Positions 45,045 to 55,780 are shown, numbered from the stretch's first letter. The stretch: DNA of 64,000 nucleotides from Thermus igniterrae ATCC 700962 (GCF_000376265.1 NZ_AQWU01000071.1:1-64000), one strand, 5' to 3'. Made by a program: numbers and translations. The notes: generated by a model not told the origin, from the letters alone.

Positions 45045-45067
45045 GCTCCCCTCTACCTCACATTCTA
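45045..45067 (-). promoter_or_regulatory. clpC promoter -10 and Shine-Dalgarno site
   Basis: TAGAAT on the minus strand (45062-45067) is followed by a short leader with GAGGGGAGC next to the ATG. No CtsR-type direct repeat is visible upstream. Confidence 0.45.
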
Positions 45068-45143
45068 GCCTAAGCCCCGCCCCTTGGGGGATTTGCGCCC
45101 CCGCTCACCTTAAAGGGCTTTGGGCGTGGCGCTTCCCCTGTCC

Positions 45144-45191
45144 TGTAATATGCCCTTTAACCGGGGGCCTCGGCCCCCCTGGGGAGGAACG
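45144..45191 (+). promoter_or_regulatory. glyS promoter and leader hairpin
   Basis: TGTAATAT (45144-45151) gives a -10 element. The leader, about 35 nt, holds GGGGGCC (45163-45169) and GGCCCCC (45172-45178), a perfect 7-bp stem with a two-base loop, directly followed by the GGGGAGGA ribosome-binding site. Confidence 0.5.
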
Positions 45192-46712
<1,521 letters not shown>

Positions 46713-46739
46713 GATGAAGCCTACCCAGGCCCTGAAGGG

Positions 46740-46756
46740 GCCCTAGGTCCTAGGGC
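46740..46756 (+). repeat. Perfect inverted repeat upstream of asd
   Basis: GCCCTAGG and CCTAGGGC are perfect 8-base arms around a single T, 32 bp before the asd ATG. No T-run follows, so it looks more like an operator or leader element than a terminator. Confidence 0.45.
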
Positions 46757-46788
46757 ATCTAAGGGTGAGGCTTTTCCAAGGAGGAGAG

Positions 46789-47784
46789 ATGAGGGTTGCG
46801 GTGGTTGGGGCCACGGGGGCCGTGGGGCGGGAAATCCTGAAGGTCCTCGAGGCCCGGAACTTTCCCCTTTCCCAGCTTAGGCTTTACGCTTCCCCTCGTT
46901 CCGCGGGGGTCCGGCTTCCCTTTAGGGGGGAGGAGCTTCCGGTGGAGCCCCTGCCCGAGGGGCCCCTGCCCGCGGACCTGGTCCTGGCCAGCGCCGGGGG
47001 GAGCCTCTCCAAGGCCCTGGCTCCGGTCTGGGTGGCCGGGGGGGCCCTGGTGGTGGACAACTCCAGCGCCTGGCGCTACGAGCCCCACGTGCCCCTGGTG
47101 GTGCCCGAGGTGAACCGGGAGGCCATCTTCCGCCACCAGGGCCTCATCGCCAACCCCAACTGCACCACCGCCATCCTGGCCATGGCCCTCTGGCCCCTGC
47201 ACCGGGCCTTCGGGGCCAAGCGGGTGATCGTGGCCACCTACCAGGCCGCCTCCGGAGCCGGGGCCAAGGGCATGGAGGAGCTTTTGCACGAGACCCACCG
47301 CTTCCTCCACGGGGAGACCCCCAGGGCGGAGGTCTTCGCCCACCCCCTCCCCTTCAACGTGGTACCCCACATAGATGCTTTCCAGGAAAACGGCTACACC
47401 CGGGAGGAGATGAAGGTGGTGTGGGAGACCCACAAGATCTTCGGGGACTCCTCCCTCAAGATCAGCGCCACCGCGGTGCGGGTGCCCACCCTCAGGGCCC
47501 ACGCGGAGGCGGTGAGCGTGGAGTTTGCGCGTCCCGTCACCCCGGAGGCCGCCCGGGAGGTCCTGGCCCAGGCCCCGGGGGTGGAGGTGGTGGACGAACC
47601 CCAGGCCAGGCGCTACCCCATGCCCCTCACCGCCAGCGGCAAGTGGGCGGTGGAGGTGGGCCGCATCCGTCAGAGCCTGGCCTTTGAGAACGGCCTGGAC
47701 TTCTTCGTGGTGGGGGACCAGCTCCTCAAGGGGGCGGCCCTCAACGCGGTGCAGATCGCCGAGGAATGGCTTAAGGGACCCTGA
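46789..47784 (+). CDS. asd: Aspartate-semialdehyde dehydrogenase
   Basis: This 331-aa enzyme has [26 protein letters not shown] (NADP loop), DNSSAWRY, nucleophile Cys in IANPNCTTA, and [17 protein letters not shown]. It reduces aspartyl phosphate to aspartate semialdehyde for lysine, threonine and methionine synthesis. The ATG at 46789 follows AAGGAGGAG; an upstream ATG eight codons earlier would destroy the Rossmann start. It converges with tlyA, the stops overlapping by 14 bp. Confidence 0.95.
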   Translation: MRVAVVGATGAVGREILKVLEARNFPLSQLRLYASPRSAGVRLPFRGEELPVEPLPEGPLPADLVLASAGGSLSKALAPVWVAGGALVVDNSSAWRYEPHVPLVVPEVNREAIFRHQGLIANPNCTTAILAMALWPLHRAFGAKRVIVATYQAASGAGAKGMEELLHETHRFLHGETPRAEVFAHPLPFNVVPHIDAFQENGYTREEMKVVWETHKIFGDSSLKISATAVRVPTLRAHAEAVSVEFARPVTPEAAREVLAQAPGVEVVDEPQARRYPMPLTASGKWAVEVGRIRQSLAFENGLDFFVVGDQLLKGAALNAVQIAEEWLKGP

Positions 47785-48478
47785 GCCAGAGCCAGTACTC
47801 CCGGTTGCCCTCCTTGCCCGGGAGGGGGCTTTCCTTCTCGCCCAGCACCTGGAAGCCAAGCGCCAGGGCCTTCTCCTTAACCCGCCTCAGGGCTTCCTGC
47901 CTCAGGGTCTCGTCCCGCACCACCCCCTTGTGGGCCCCAGGCCAGAGCTCAAACTGCGGCTTGACCAGCACCAGGGCCTCTCCCCCCGGCCTCAGGAGCT
48001 CGCGGGCCTTGGGCAGGAGGAGGGTGGAGGAGATGAAGGCGACGTCCATCACCCAGAGGTCCACGGGCTCGGGCAGGACCAGGGTGCGGGCGTCCTGCTC
48101 CTCTAAGGAGACCACCCGGGGGTCCTGGCGCAAGGAGGGGTGGAGCTGGTCCTTGCCCACGTCCACCGCGTAGACCCGCCGGGCGCCCCGCTCCAGGAGC
48201 ACCTGGGTGAAGCCCCCGGTGCTGGCCCCGATGTCCGCGCACACCCTGCCCGCCACCTCCAGGGGAAAGGCCTCGAGGGCCCCCAGGAGCTTGTAGGCCC
48301 CGCGGCCCACGTAGCGCTCCTGGGCCAGAAGCTCCACCGTTGCCCCCTCGGGTACGGGGAAGGCGGGCTTCTGCACCACCTGGCCCTCCACCCGCACCAG
48401 GCCCTGGCGGATGAGGCGCTGGGCCTTTTCCCGGCTTTCCGCCAGGCCCCTTTCCACCAGGTACCGGTCCAGCCGCAC
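47771..48478 (-). CDS. tlyA: TlyA-family rRNA 2'-O-methyltransferase / hemolysin
   Basis: This 235-aa protein has an N-terminal S4 RNA-binding domain ([30 protein letters not shown]) and an FtsJ-like methyltransferase ([57 protein letters not shown]). TlyA proteins methylate ribosomal RNA ribose at 16S and/or 23S sites. GTG at 48478 is selected because CATAAT on the minus strand (48485-48490) ends six bases upstream and the S4 domain begins there. Confidence 0.88.
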   Translation of the reverse strand: MRLDRYLVERGLAESREKAQRLIRQGLVRVEGQVVQKPAFPVPEGATVELLAQERYVGRGAYKLLGALEAFPLEVAGRVCADIGASTGGFTQVLLERGARRVYAVDVGKDQLHPSLRQDPRVVSLEEQDARTLVLPEPVDLWVMDVAFISSTLLLPKARELLRPGGEALVLVKPQFELWPGAHKGVVRDETLRQEALRRVKEKALALGFQVLGEKESPLPGKEGNREYWLWLRVP

Positions 48479-48496
48479 GAGGGTATTATGCCTCTC
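48479..48496. promoter_or_regulatory. Overlapping divergent leaderless promoters, tlyA / 48497 gene
   Basis: Just 18 bp separate two GTG starts. CATAAT on minus (48485-48490) and TATTAT on plus (48484-48489) occupy the same bases; they end six and seven bases from their starts. Confidence 0.5.
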
Positions 48497-48808
48497 GTGG
48501 AGCCCGACCTTTCGGGGGACTGGTACATCCTGGAGGGGGAGCCGGGGGAACACCTGGTGATGGAGGCCCTGGGGCGGCGGCTTTCCGGCCTCTGGACCCA
48601 GGAGGCCCTGGCCCAGGCCTTTTTGGCCCGCCACCCGGACCTGGGGATGCGGGTGGCCCGCCTGGAGAGCCGGGCCCTCAAGGAGGCCTTTTTGCGGGCC
48701 CTCTCCTTGCTTGGGGTGGAGGCGGTGCTGGTGGACTACCAGCCGGGGGTCCACCAGGCCCCCATGGCCAAGGTGGAGGATCTGCTAGAGGAGGTGCGGC
48801 GTGCGTAA
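48497..48808 (+). CDS. Small conserved-looking protein of unknown function
   Basis: This 103-aa acidic protein (MEPDLSGDWYILEGEPGEHLV..., GLEA-type helix pattern with QEALAQAFLARHPDLGMRVARLESRALKEAFLRALSLLGVEAVLVDYQPG) is not a family I recognise. It has an alpha/beta pattern and no membrane segment. The GTG start is supported by TATTAT seven bases upstream; an ATG at 48488 overlaps that box. Normal codon use and tight coupling to the next gene (8-nt overlap) support it as a real gene. Confidence 0.65.
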   Translation: MEPDLSGDWYILEGEPGEHLVMEALGRRLSGLWTQEALAQAFLARHPDLGMRVARLESRALKEAFLRALSLLGVEAVLVDYQPGVHQAPMAKVEDLLEEVRRA

Positions 48809-49225
48809 GGCCATGGCGTTCTTGGCGGTGGTTTTGGCCCTTGGTCTGGCCCAGCGGCTGGAGGTGAGCGGGGGAAGTCCCTTCGGGGTGCAGGGCGGGG
48901 TCCGCCTGGCCCTGGTGCCCTTCCTGGTGGACGCCCGGGTCTACGGGGGGGTGGGCCTCGAGGCCCTGGGAGCAGGGGCCGACCTCCTCCTCAGGGTCCC
49001 CCTCACCGACCTCTACCTGGGCCTGGGGGCCTTCTACGGCACCGGCCCCGCCCTGAGCCTGCCCCAGGACGCCCGGGGGCAGGGGGGCGTGCGGGGGGTC
49101 CTGGGCACCTGGCTCAACCTCCCCCTGCCCCTCCTCGGGGCCTACCTGGAGGTTTACCCCACCTACTACCTGCGCCCCACCCCCAGCCTCGGGATGGGGG
49201 CGGCCCTGGGGGTGAGCCTGGGGCT

Positions 49226-49229
<4 letters not shown>
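48801..49229 (+). CDS. Predicted small outer-membrane beta-barrel protein
   Basis: This 142-aa protein has a signal peptide (MRKAMAFLAVVLALGLAQ) and then alternating hydrophobic beta strands with many Gly and aromatic residues (YGGVGLEALGAGADLLLRVPLTDLYLGLGAFYG, YLEVYPTYYLRPTPSLGMGAALGVSLGL). The pattern fits a short outer-membrane barrel or barrel fragment; no named family is evident. GAGGAGGTG lies just before the GTG start. It overlaps the 48497 gene and converges with glnS, so the two may be an operon. Confidence 0.6.
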
Positions 49230-50872
<1,643 letters not shown>

Positions 50873-50884
50873 AAGAAGAGTCTA
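50873..50884 (-). promoter_or_regulatory. -10 element of glnS, predicted leaderless start
   Basis: TAGACT (minus, 50879-50884) lies between the enoyl-CoA hydratase stop and glnS, six bases from the ATG, giving glnS its own promoter. Confidence 0.5.
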
Positions 50885-50900
50885 GGGCAAGGGCAGGGGT

Positions 50901-51662
50901 CTAGAACCTGGGCGGGCGCTTCTCAAAGAAGGCCCGGATCCCCTCCTTCAGGTCCCCCGTCTCCCGCACCCAGGCGTTGGCCAAGGCAGCCAGGCGGAAG
51001 CCGTCCTCCAGGCCCATCCCCGGCAGGCTCAGGAGGAGTTCCTTGGTGAGGCGCAAGGAGGTGGGGGCATTCTTTGCCACCTCCTCCGCCAGGGCCAGGG
51101 CCTCCTCCAGGGCCTTGCCCGGTGCGGAAACCCGGTTGACCAGGCCCAGAGCCTTGGCCTCCTCCGCCCCCAGGAGCCTCCCGGTGAGGAGGAGGTCCTT
51201 GGCCACCTTCTCCCCCACGGCCCGCACCAGGATTACCGAGACCAAGGCGGCCACGAAGCCGATCTTGACCTCGGTGTAGCCCAGTTTGGCCTCGGGGTCC
51301 ATCACCACCAGGTCGCAGGCGGTGGCCAGGCCGGCCCCTCCGGCCACCGCGGGGCCGTTCACCGCCGCCACCGTGGGCTTGGGAAAGGTGTAGAGGCGGT
51401 GGAAGAGGCCCATGAGGGAAAGGGAATGGCGGTAGTTTTCCTCCGCCCCCTGTTCCGTAACCCTTTCCAAGAAGGCCAGGTCTGCCCCGGCGCTGAAGGC
51501 CTTGCCCCGGCCGGTGAGCACCACGGCCCGGGCCTCGGGGTCCTTCTCCGCCTCCTCCAGGGCAGAAAGCAGCCCGGCCACCATCTCCGGGGAGAGGGGG
51601 TTACGGCGCTCGGGGTCGCTCAGGAAGACCCTGTAGATGCGGCCTCGTTCCACCTGGACCAT
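50901..51662 (-). CDS. Enoyl-CoA hydratase/isomerase family protein
   Basis: This 253-aa crotonase has the oxyanion-hole segments GKAFSAGADLAFL and NGPAVAGGAGLATACDLVV, and the EVKIGFVAALVSVILVRAVG region. The usual catalytic acids are GxxE-type: here TEVKIGF supplies Glu. It would hydrate enoyl-CoAs in beta-oxidation; the exact substrate is open. TACAAT on the minus strand (51669-51674) ends six bases before the ATG. It is divergent from infC and 28 nt upstream of glnS. Confidence 0.88.
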   Translation of the reverse strand: MVQVERGRIYRVFLSDPERRNPLSPEMVAGLLSALEEAEKDPEARAVVLTGRGKAFSAGADLAFLERVTEQGAEENYRHSLSLMGLFHRLYTFPKPTVAAVNGPAVAGGAGLATACDLVVMDPEAKLGYTEVKIGFVAALVSVILVRAVGEKVAKDLLLTGRLLGAEEAKALGLVNRVSAPGKALEEALALAEEVAKNAPTSLRLTKELLLSLPGMGLEDGFRLAALANAWVRETGDLKEGIRAFFEKRPPRF

Positions 51663-51699
51663 GCTCCCATTGTACCTGGGGGATTTTTCCTGCTAGACT
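51663..51699. promoter_or_regulatory. Divergent promoters of the enoyl-CoA hydratase and infC
   Basis: TACAAT (minus, 51669-51674) is the -10 of the hydratase; on the plus strand TTGTAC (51670-51675) could be a -35 and TAGACT (51694-51699) the -10 of infC, 18 bp apart. The hydratase -10 and infC -35 overlap. Confidence 0.5.
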
Positions 51700-51704
51700 G
51701 CCCT

Positions 51705-51753
51705 TAGCCCGCAAACCGGAGGTTCAAGGCCTGCGGGCTAGGAGGTGGTGTAG
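51705..51753 (+). promoter_or_regulatory. infC leader stem-loop and ribosome-binding site
   Basis: TAGCCCGCA (51705-51713) and TGCGGGCTA (51732-51740) form a perfect 9-bp stem; inside it AACC and GGTT form a second small hairpin. GGAGGTG (51741-51747) follows at once and is spaced six bases from the AUA start. This is a candidate for IF3 or ribosomal-protein feedback. Confidence 0.5.
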
Positions 51754-52269
51754 ATAAAGGAGTACCTGGTTAACGAGCGGATCCGTGCGCGGCAGGTGAG
51801 GGTTATCGGTTCCGATGGGCAGCAGCTTGGCATCATGGACACCCGGGAGGCCTTGCGCCTGGCCCAGGAGCAGGACCTGGACCTGGTGCTGGTGGGCCCC
51901 ACCGCCGACCCCCCTGTGGCCCGCATCATGGACTACTCCAAGTGGCGCTACGAGCAGCAGGTGGCGGAGAAGGAGGCCCGGAAGAAGGCCAAGCGCACCG
52001 AGGTAAAGTCCATCAAGTTCCGGGTCAAGATTGACCACCACGACTATCAGACCAAGCTGAACCATATCAAACGCTTCCTGGAGGAGGGTCACAAGGTCAA
52101 GGTCACCATCATGTTCCGGGGGCGGGAGATGAGCCACCCTGAGCTGGGGGAAAAGCTCCTGGAGCGGGTGGCCGAGGACCTGAAGGGCCTGGCGGTGGTG
52201 GAGATGAAGCCCGAGCTTTTGGGCCGGGACATGAACATGCTCCTGGCCCCGGCCAAGGTTTCCGCCTAG
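51754..52269 (+). CDS. infC: Translation initiation factor IF-3, AUA start codon
   Basis: This 171-aa protein reads (M)[25 protein letters not shown] and continues through [48 protein letters not shown] and DMNMLLAP, a complete IF3 of the length known for T. thermophilus. The first codon is ATA at 51754: a TAG stop lies immediately upstream in frame, and the next ATG or GTG would remove the conserved N-terminus. Unusual start codons in infC let IF3 discriminate against its own start and thereby autoregulate. GGAGGTG is well spaced. It leads rpmI-rplT. Confidence 0.95.
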   Translation: MKEYLVNERIRARQVRVIGSDGQQLGIMDTREALRLAQEQDLDLVLVGPTADPPVARIMDYSKWRYEQQVAEKEARKKAKRTEVKSIKFRVKIDHHDYQTKLNHIKRFLEEGHKVKVTIMFRGREMSHPELGEKLLERVAEDLKGLAVVEMKPELLGRDMNMLLAPAKVSA

Positions 52270-52289
52270 ACCTTTTGTACCCCCTTTGG

Positions 52290-52358
52290 TATAGTGGGAG
52301 GGCTTTGGGGAGCTCCCAAGACCCCCTGGCGGGGCGCTTCCCAAAGGGAGGAAAGACC
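52290..52358 (+). promoter_or_regulatory. Internal promoter and structured leader of rpmI
   Basis: GGTATAGT contains TATAGT (52290-52295). CTTTGGGGAGC (52303-52313) and GCTTCCCAAAG (52336-52346) pair over 11 bp with one G-U, with an inner CCCC/GGGG hairpin; GGGAGG (52346-52351) follows as ribosome-binding site. This resembles leaders through which L20 represses its operon in other bacteria (inference). Confidence 0.5.
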
Positions 52359-52556
52359 ATGCCGAAGATGAAGACCCACAAGGGCGCCAAGAAGCGGGTG
52401 AAGGTGACCGCTTCGGGCAAGGTGGTGGCCATGAAGACCGGCAAGCGGCACCTGAACTGGCACAAGTCGGGGGCGGAGATCCGCCAGAAGGGGCGGAAGT
52501 TCACCCTGGCCGAGCCTGAGGCGGAGCGCATCAAGCTCCTCCTGCCCTACGCCTGA
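52359..52556 (+). CDS. rpmI: 50S ribosomal protein L35
   Basis: This 65-aa basic protein begins [21 protein letters not shown] and ends with [21 protein letters not shown], the full L35 family. It is incorporated into the large subunit and sits in the conserved infC-rpmI-rplT order. GGGAGGAAAG lies before the ATG. Confidence 0.97.
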   Translation: MPKMKTHKGAKKRVKVTASGKVVAMKTGKRHLNWHKSGAEIRQKGRKFTLAEPEAERIKLLLPYA

Positions 52557-52567
52557 GGAGGTAGAGG

Positions 52568-52924
52568 ATGCCGCGCGCCAAGACCGGTGTCGTCCGCCGC
52601 AGGAAGCACAAGAAGATCCTCAAGCTGGCCAAGGGGTACTGGGGCCTGCGCTCCAAGAGCGTGCGCAAGGCCCGGGAGACCCTCTTTGCCGCCGGCAACT
52701 ACGCCTACGCCCACCGCAAGCGCAAGAAGCGGGACTTCCGCAAGCTCTGGATCGTGCGCATCAACGCCGCCTGCCGCCAGCACGGGATCAATTACTCCTC
52801 CTTCATGGACGGGCTGAAGAAGGCGGGGGTGGCGCTGGACCGCAAGGTCCTGGCGGACCTGGCGGTGCGGGAGCCCCAGGCCTTTGCCCTGCTGGTGGAG
52901 AAGGCCAAGGCGGCCCGAGCCTAA
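52568..52924 (+). CDS. rplT: 50S ribosomal protein L20
   Basis: This 118-aa protein shows [26 protein letters not shown], the extended basic N-terminus, and [34 protein letters not shown]. It is an early 23S-rRNA-binding assembly protein that commonly autoregulates its operon. GAGGTAGAGG precedes the ATG and a strong terminator follows. Confidence 0.98.
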   Translation: MPRAKTGVVRRRKHKKILKLAKGYWGLRSKSVRKARETLFAAGNYAYAHRKRKKRDFRKLWIVRINAACRQHGINYSSFMDGLKKAGVALDRKVLADLAVREPQAFALLVEKAKAARA

Positions 52925-52930
52925 CCCAAG

Positions 52931-52975
52931 ACCAGGCGCCCGGCCCGGGAAGAACCCGAGGGGCGCCTGGTTTTG
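52931..52975 (+). terminator. Intrinsic terminator of infC-rpmI-rplT
   Basis: ACCAGGCGCC (52931-52940) and GGCGCCTGGT (52962-52971) form a perfect 10-bp stem with an inner CCCGGG region, followed by TTTG. Confidence 0.85.
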
Positions 52976-52983
52976 CCTACCCC

Positions 52984-53448
52984 ATGCTGGCCGAGCTCTA
53001 CGTGGTCCTGGTGGCCGCCCTGCCCGTGGTGGAGCTCCGGGGGGCCATCCCCCTGGGGGTTGCCCTGGGCCTGGCCCCGTGGAAGGCCTTTCTCCTCTCC
53101 CTCCTGGGGAACCTCCTGGTGGCCCCCCTGGCCCTAGCCCTGCTGCCCTGGGCGGTGAGGGCGCTCACCCGTTTTCCCCTCCTGGCCCGGGCCTGGGAGG
53201 CCCTCGAGGCCCGGGTGCGCCTCAGGGGGGAGGAGCAGGTGCAACGCCTGGGCGCCCTGGGCCTTTTCCTCTTCGTGGCCGTCCCCCTGCCGGGCACTGG
53301 GGCCTGGAGCGGGGCGGTGCTGGCGGTGGTCCTGGGCCTTAGGCGGCGCTATGCCCTCTTGGCCATCTCCCTGGGGGTTCTGGCCGCCGGGTTCATCGTC
53401 CTCCTCCTCACCGGGGGGGCGGTGGCCGGGCTAAACTACCTGCGATGA
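52984..53448 (+). CDS. PF06695-type small membrane protein (putative small multidrug export family)
   Basis: This 154-aa protein has four to five helices and the family landmarks ALPVVELRGAIPLGVALGL, LLGNLLVAPLALALLPW and VAVPLPGTGAWSGAVLAVVLGL, with a basic loop RRR. The family name is from annotation practice; its actual function is unknown. It follows the rplT terminator closely and overlaps the fusion gene by 4 nt (ATGA), implying co-translation. Confidence 0.78.
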   Translation: MLAELYVVLVAALPVVELRGAIPLGVALGLAPWKAFLLSLLGNLLVAPLALALLPWAVRALTRFPLLARAWEALEARVRLRGEEQVQRLGALGLFLFVAVPLPGTGAWSGAVLAVVLGLRRRYALLAISLGVLAAGFIVLLLTGGAVAGLNYLR

Positions 53449-55106
53449 CGGCCTTGCTCCTTCCCCTGGCCTACCTCTTGGGGGCCCTGCCCCTGGGCTA
53501 CTGGCTGGCACGGCGCAAGGGGGTGGACCTGCGCACGGCCAGCCCCTATACCCTGGGGCTGGAAAGCGCCCTGAAGCGTCTGGGCCTGGGCCTCACCCTC
53601 CTGGCCTTCCTCCTGGACTTCCTCAAGGGCTACCTCCCCCTCCTCCTGGGCCGGGCCCTGGGGCTTGGCCTGCCCGAGCTTTGGGCCCTGGGGGTGGCGG
53701 TCTACCTGGGCCACCTCTACCCCCTCTTCTTCCGCGACCCCTGGCCCCTCAGGGCCAAGGGGGCTGGGGTCTTGCTGGGGGTTCTGGCGGGGCTTCCCCT
53801 GCCCCCGGCCCTGGGCATGGTGCCCCTGGCCCTGGGCCTGGCCCTTTACGCCCTTACCGGCTACGCCTCCTTGGGGGCCTTGGGGATTCCCCTGGGGCTT
53901 TTGGGGGTGGCCCTTTGGGGGGGGCTGGCCCCGGCCGCGCTTCCTTGGGCCTTTCTCCTCTTCGCCCTGGCTCTTTGGCGGTACAAGGAGAACCTGGGGC
54001 GCATCCTGGAGGGCACGGAGCCCAGGCTGGGAAGCCCCCTGCCCCTTCCCTCGGCCAGGCAGGTGGTCTGCGCCTTCCTCATCCACCCCCTCACCGTGGA
54101 GGACTTCTGGCAGAGCCCCCGTTTCCGCTGGGCCAGGCCCCTGGTGCGCCTGGGCCTTCTGAAGGAGGCCTGGATAGAGCGCCTGGCAGAGTTCTTCCGC
54201 CCCATGAAGGTGGGGGAGGTGCGGGGGGTGAGGACAGCGGACGGGCGGGAAATCCTCTGCCACCTCATCTCCGCTCCCCTTCTGCCCCACCAGATCAAGG
54301 GAAAGCCCGAGCTGGCGGTGCGGCGGGCCATCCAGGGGGCCAGGCTGGCCCGGGAGCTGGGGGCCACGGTGGTGGGCCTGGGGGCCTTCTGGAGCGTGGT
54401 GGGGGACAAGGGCCGGGCGGTGCAGGAGGCGGTGCCGGACATAGAGGTGACCAACGGGGGGGCCTACACCGCGGGCACGGTGAAGGCGGCCATTCCCGCC
54501 ATCCTGGCCCACTTCGCCCAAGGGGGCAAGGACCTGCGCCAGACCACCGCGGCGGTGGTGGGGGCCAACGGGGTGGTGGCCTTCGGGATTGCCCGGCAGA
54601 TTGCCCCCTATGTGGGCCGCCTCATCCTGGTGGGGCGGGACCTGGCCCGGCTGGAACGGGCGGCGGAGAGCCTGCGGAAGAACCTGGAGCGCAAGGGCCA
54701 GGCCCCCGAGGTGGTGGTCACCACCGAGGTGGGGGCCATCCGGGAGGCCGACCTGGTCTTCACCGCCACCAGCGACCCCAATCCCGTCATCTATCCCGAG
54801 CACGTGAAGCCCGGGGCCTGGATCTACGATGAGGGGGTGCCCCCGGACGTCCACCCCTCGGTGGGCGCGGTGCCCGGGGTGCGGGTCATCCCCGGGGGGG
54901 TGGTGCGCCTTCCCGGGGAGGCCCGGGCCACCCTGGACCTGCACTTCGGCGCCCCCAACCAGGTGCCCGCCTGCCTGGCGGAGACCATGATCCTGGCCGC
55001 GGAGGAGGCCTTTGACCGCAAGAGCCTGGGGGGAGAGGTGAAGGGGGAGAACATCCAGTTCTTCGTGGAGCGGGCGGAGGCCCTGGGGTTTAGGGTGGTG
55101 GAGTAG
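53445..55106 (+). CDS. Fusion: PlsY-like acyltransferase domain plus acyl-ACP-reductase-like dehydrogenase
   Basis: This 553-aa protein joins two families. Residues 1 to about 195 are a six- to seven-helix PlsY-like membrane domain: YLLGALPLGYWLAR, FLLDFLKGYLP, YLGHLYPLFF and WRYKENLGRILEGTE (PlsY motif 3). The G3P-binding motif GSGNxGxTN is replaced by ASPYTLGLESALK, and GGKGVAT by RAKGAGVLLG. Residues about 205-553 resemble cyanobacterial acyl-ACP reductase/COG5322: CAFLIHPLTVEDFW, TVVGLGAFWSVVGDKG, VTNGGAYTAGTVKA, Rossmann loop VVGANGVVAFGIARQI (372-387) and Cys510 in ACLAETMILAAE. One continuous frame, no frameshift needed. It may couple acyl reduction with acyl transfer in lipid synthesis (inference). 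Confidence 0.75.
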   Translation: MTALLLPLAYLLGALPLGYWLARRKGVDLRTASPYTLGLESALKRLGLGLTLLAFLLDFLKGYLPLLLGRALGLGLPELWALGVAVYLGHLYPLFFRDPWPLRAKGAGVLLGVLAGLPLPPALGMVPLALGLALYALTGYASLGALGIPLGLLGVALWGGLAPAALPWAFLLFALALWRYKENLGRILEGTEPRLGSPLPLPSARQVVCAFLIHPLTVEDFWQSPRFRWARPLVRLGLLKEAWIERLAEFFRPMKVGEVRGVRTADGREILCHLISAPLLPHQIKGKPELAVRRAIQGARLARELGATVVGLGAFWSVVGDKGRAVQEAVPDIEVTNGGAYTAGTVKAAIPAILAHFAQGGKDLRQTTAAVVGANGVVAFGIARQIAPYVGRLILVGRDLARLERAAESLRKNLERKGQAPEVVVTTEVGAIREADLVFTATSDPNPVIYPEHVKPGAWIYDEGVPPDVHPSVGAVPGVRVIPGGVVRLPGEARATLDLHFGAPNQVPACLAETMILAAEEAFDRKSLGGEVKGENIQFFVERAEALGFRVVE

Positions 55107-55771
55107 TGTGGCTCCTCCTTTCCCCCACGGCCCTCGAGGCCCCCTTCCTCCGCGGTGAGCCCTTCACCTTCCTGGGCCGCAGGGGGCTTCGGGGCAGGGG
55201 CTTCGTCTACCTGGAGACGGGGGTGGGCAAGGTGAACGCCGCCCTCACCCTGGCCCTTTGGGCGGCCCAGCACCCCGTGGAGCGGGCCCTCCTCTTCGGC
55301 ATCGCCGGGGCCTACCCGGGCCTGGAGGTCCCCCTGGGGGGGGCGGTCCTGGTGGCCGAGGAGGTGGAGGCCGACCTGGGGCTTCGGGAGGGCCTGGAGC
55401 CCCTGGGGTTTCCTGCCCTGACCCTGGGGGGGGTGGCCTACTACAACCGCTTCCCCCTGGACCCCGGGCTCACCGGAGCCCTTTCCCGGGCCCTGGACCT
55501 TCCCCAGGTGGTGGGCCTCACCCGGGACCTGGTCTCGGAAAGCCTCGAGGAGGCCCAGGCCCTTGCCCAGCGCTTCGGCGCCCAGGTGGAGAACATGGAG
55601 GGAGCGGCCTTTGCCCGGGTCTGCCTGCTCCTGGGCATCCCGGGGGCGGAGCTGAGGGCCATCTCCAACCCCGCCGGGGTGAGAGACAAGGCGGCCTGGC
55701 GCATGGGTGAGGCCCTGCGCACCCTGAGGGTTCTGGTCCAGGCCCTCCTGGAAAAAACAACGGGGCCCTGA
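55106..55771 (+). CDS. mqnB: Futalosine hydrolase
   Basis: This 221-aa nucleoside-hydrolase-fold protein has ETGVGKVNAALTLALWA, LFGIAGAYPGLEVPLGGAVLVAEEVEADLG, and QVENMEGAAFARVCLLLGIPGAELRAISNPAGVRD. It cleaves futalosine to dehypoxanthine futalosine in the alternative menaquinone pathway, for which the Thermus enzyme is a reference. GTG shares one base with the preceding stop, so it is coupled to the fusion gene. It converges with sodA. Confidence 0.92.
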   Translation: MWLLLSPTALEAPFLRGEPFTFLGRRGLRGRGFVYLETGVGKVNAALTLALWAAQHPVERALLFGIAGAYPGLEVPLGGAVLVAEEVEADLGLREGLEPLGFPALTLGGVAYYNRFPLDPGLTGALSRALDLPQVVGLTRDLVSESLEEAQALAQRFGAQVENMEGAAFARVCLLLGIPGAELRAISNPAGVRDKAAWRMGEALRTLRVLVQALLEKTTGP

Positions 55772-55780
55772 AGGGCCCCG
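55755..55780 (-). terminator. Terminator of sodA (also closing mqnB)
   Basis: GGGGCCC and GGGCCCC pair around TGAA (55762-55779). On the minus strand the stem is followed by GTTGTTTTTT, a clear terminator for sodA; the mqnB stop is in the loop. Confidence 0.8.

Noticed and set aside
45045-45191. T-box riboswitch for glyS
   Set aside because: The leader after the -10 box is about 35-40 nt and lacks T-box landmarks.
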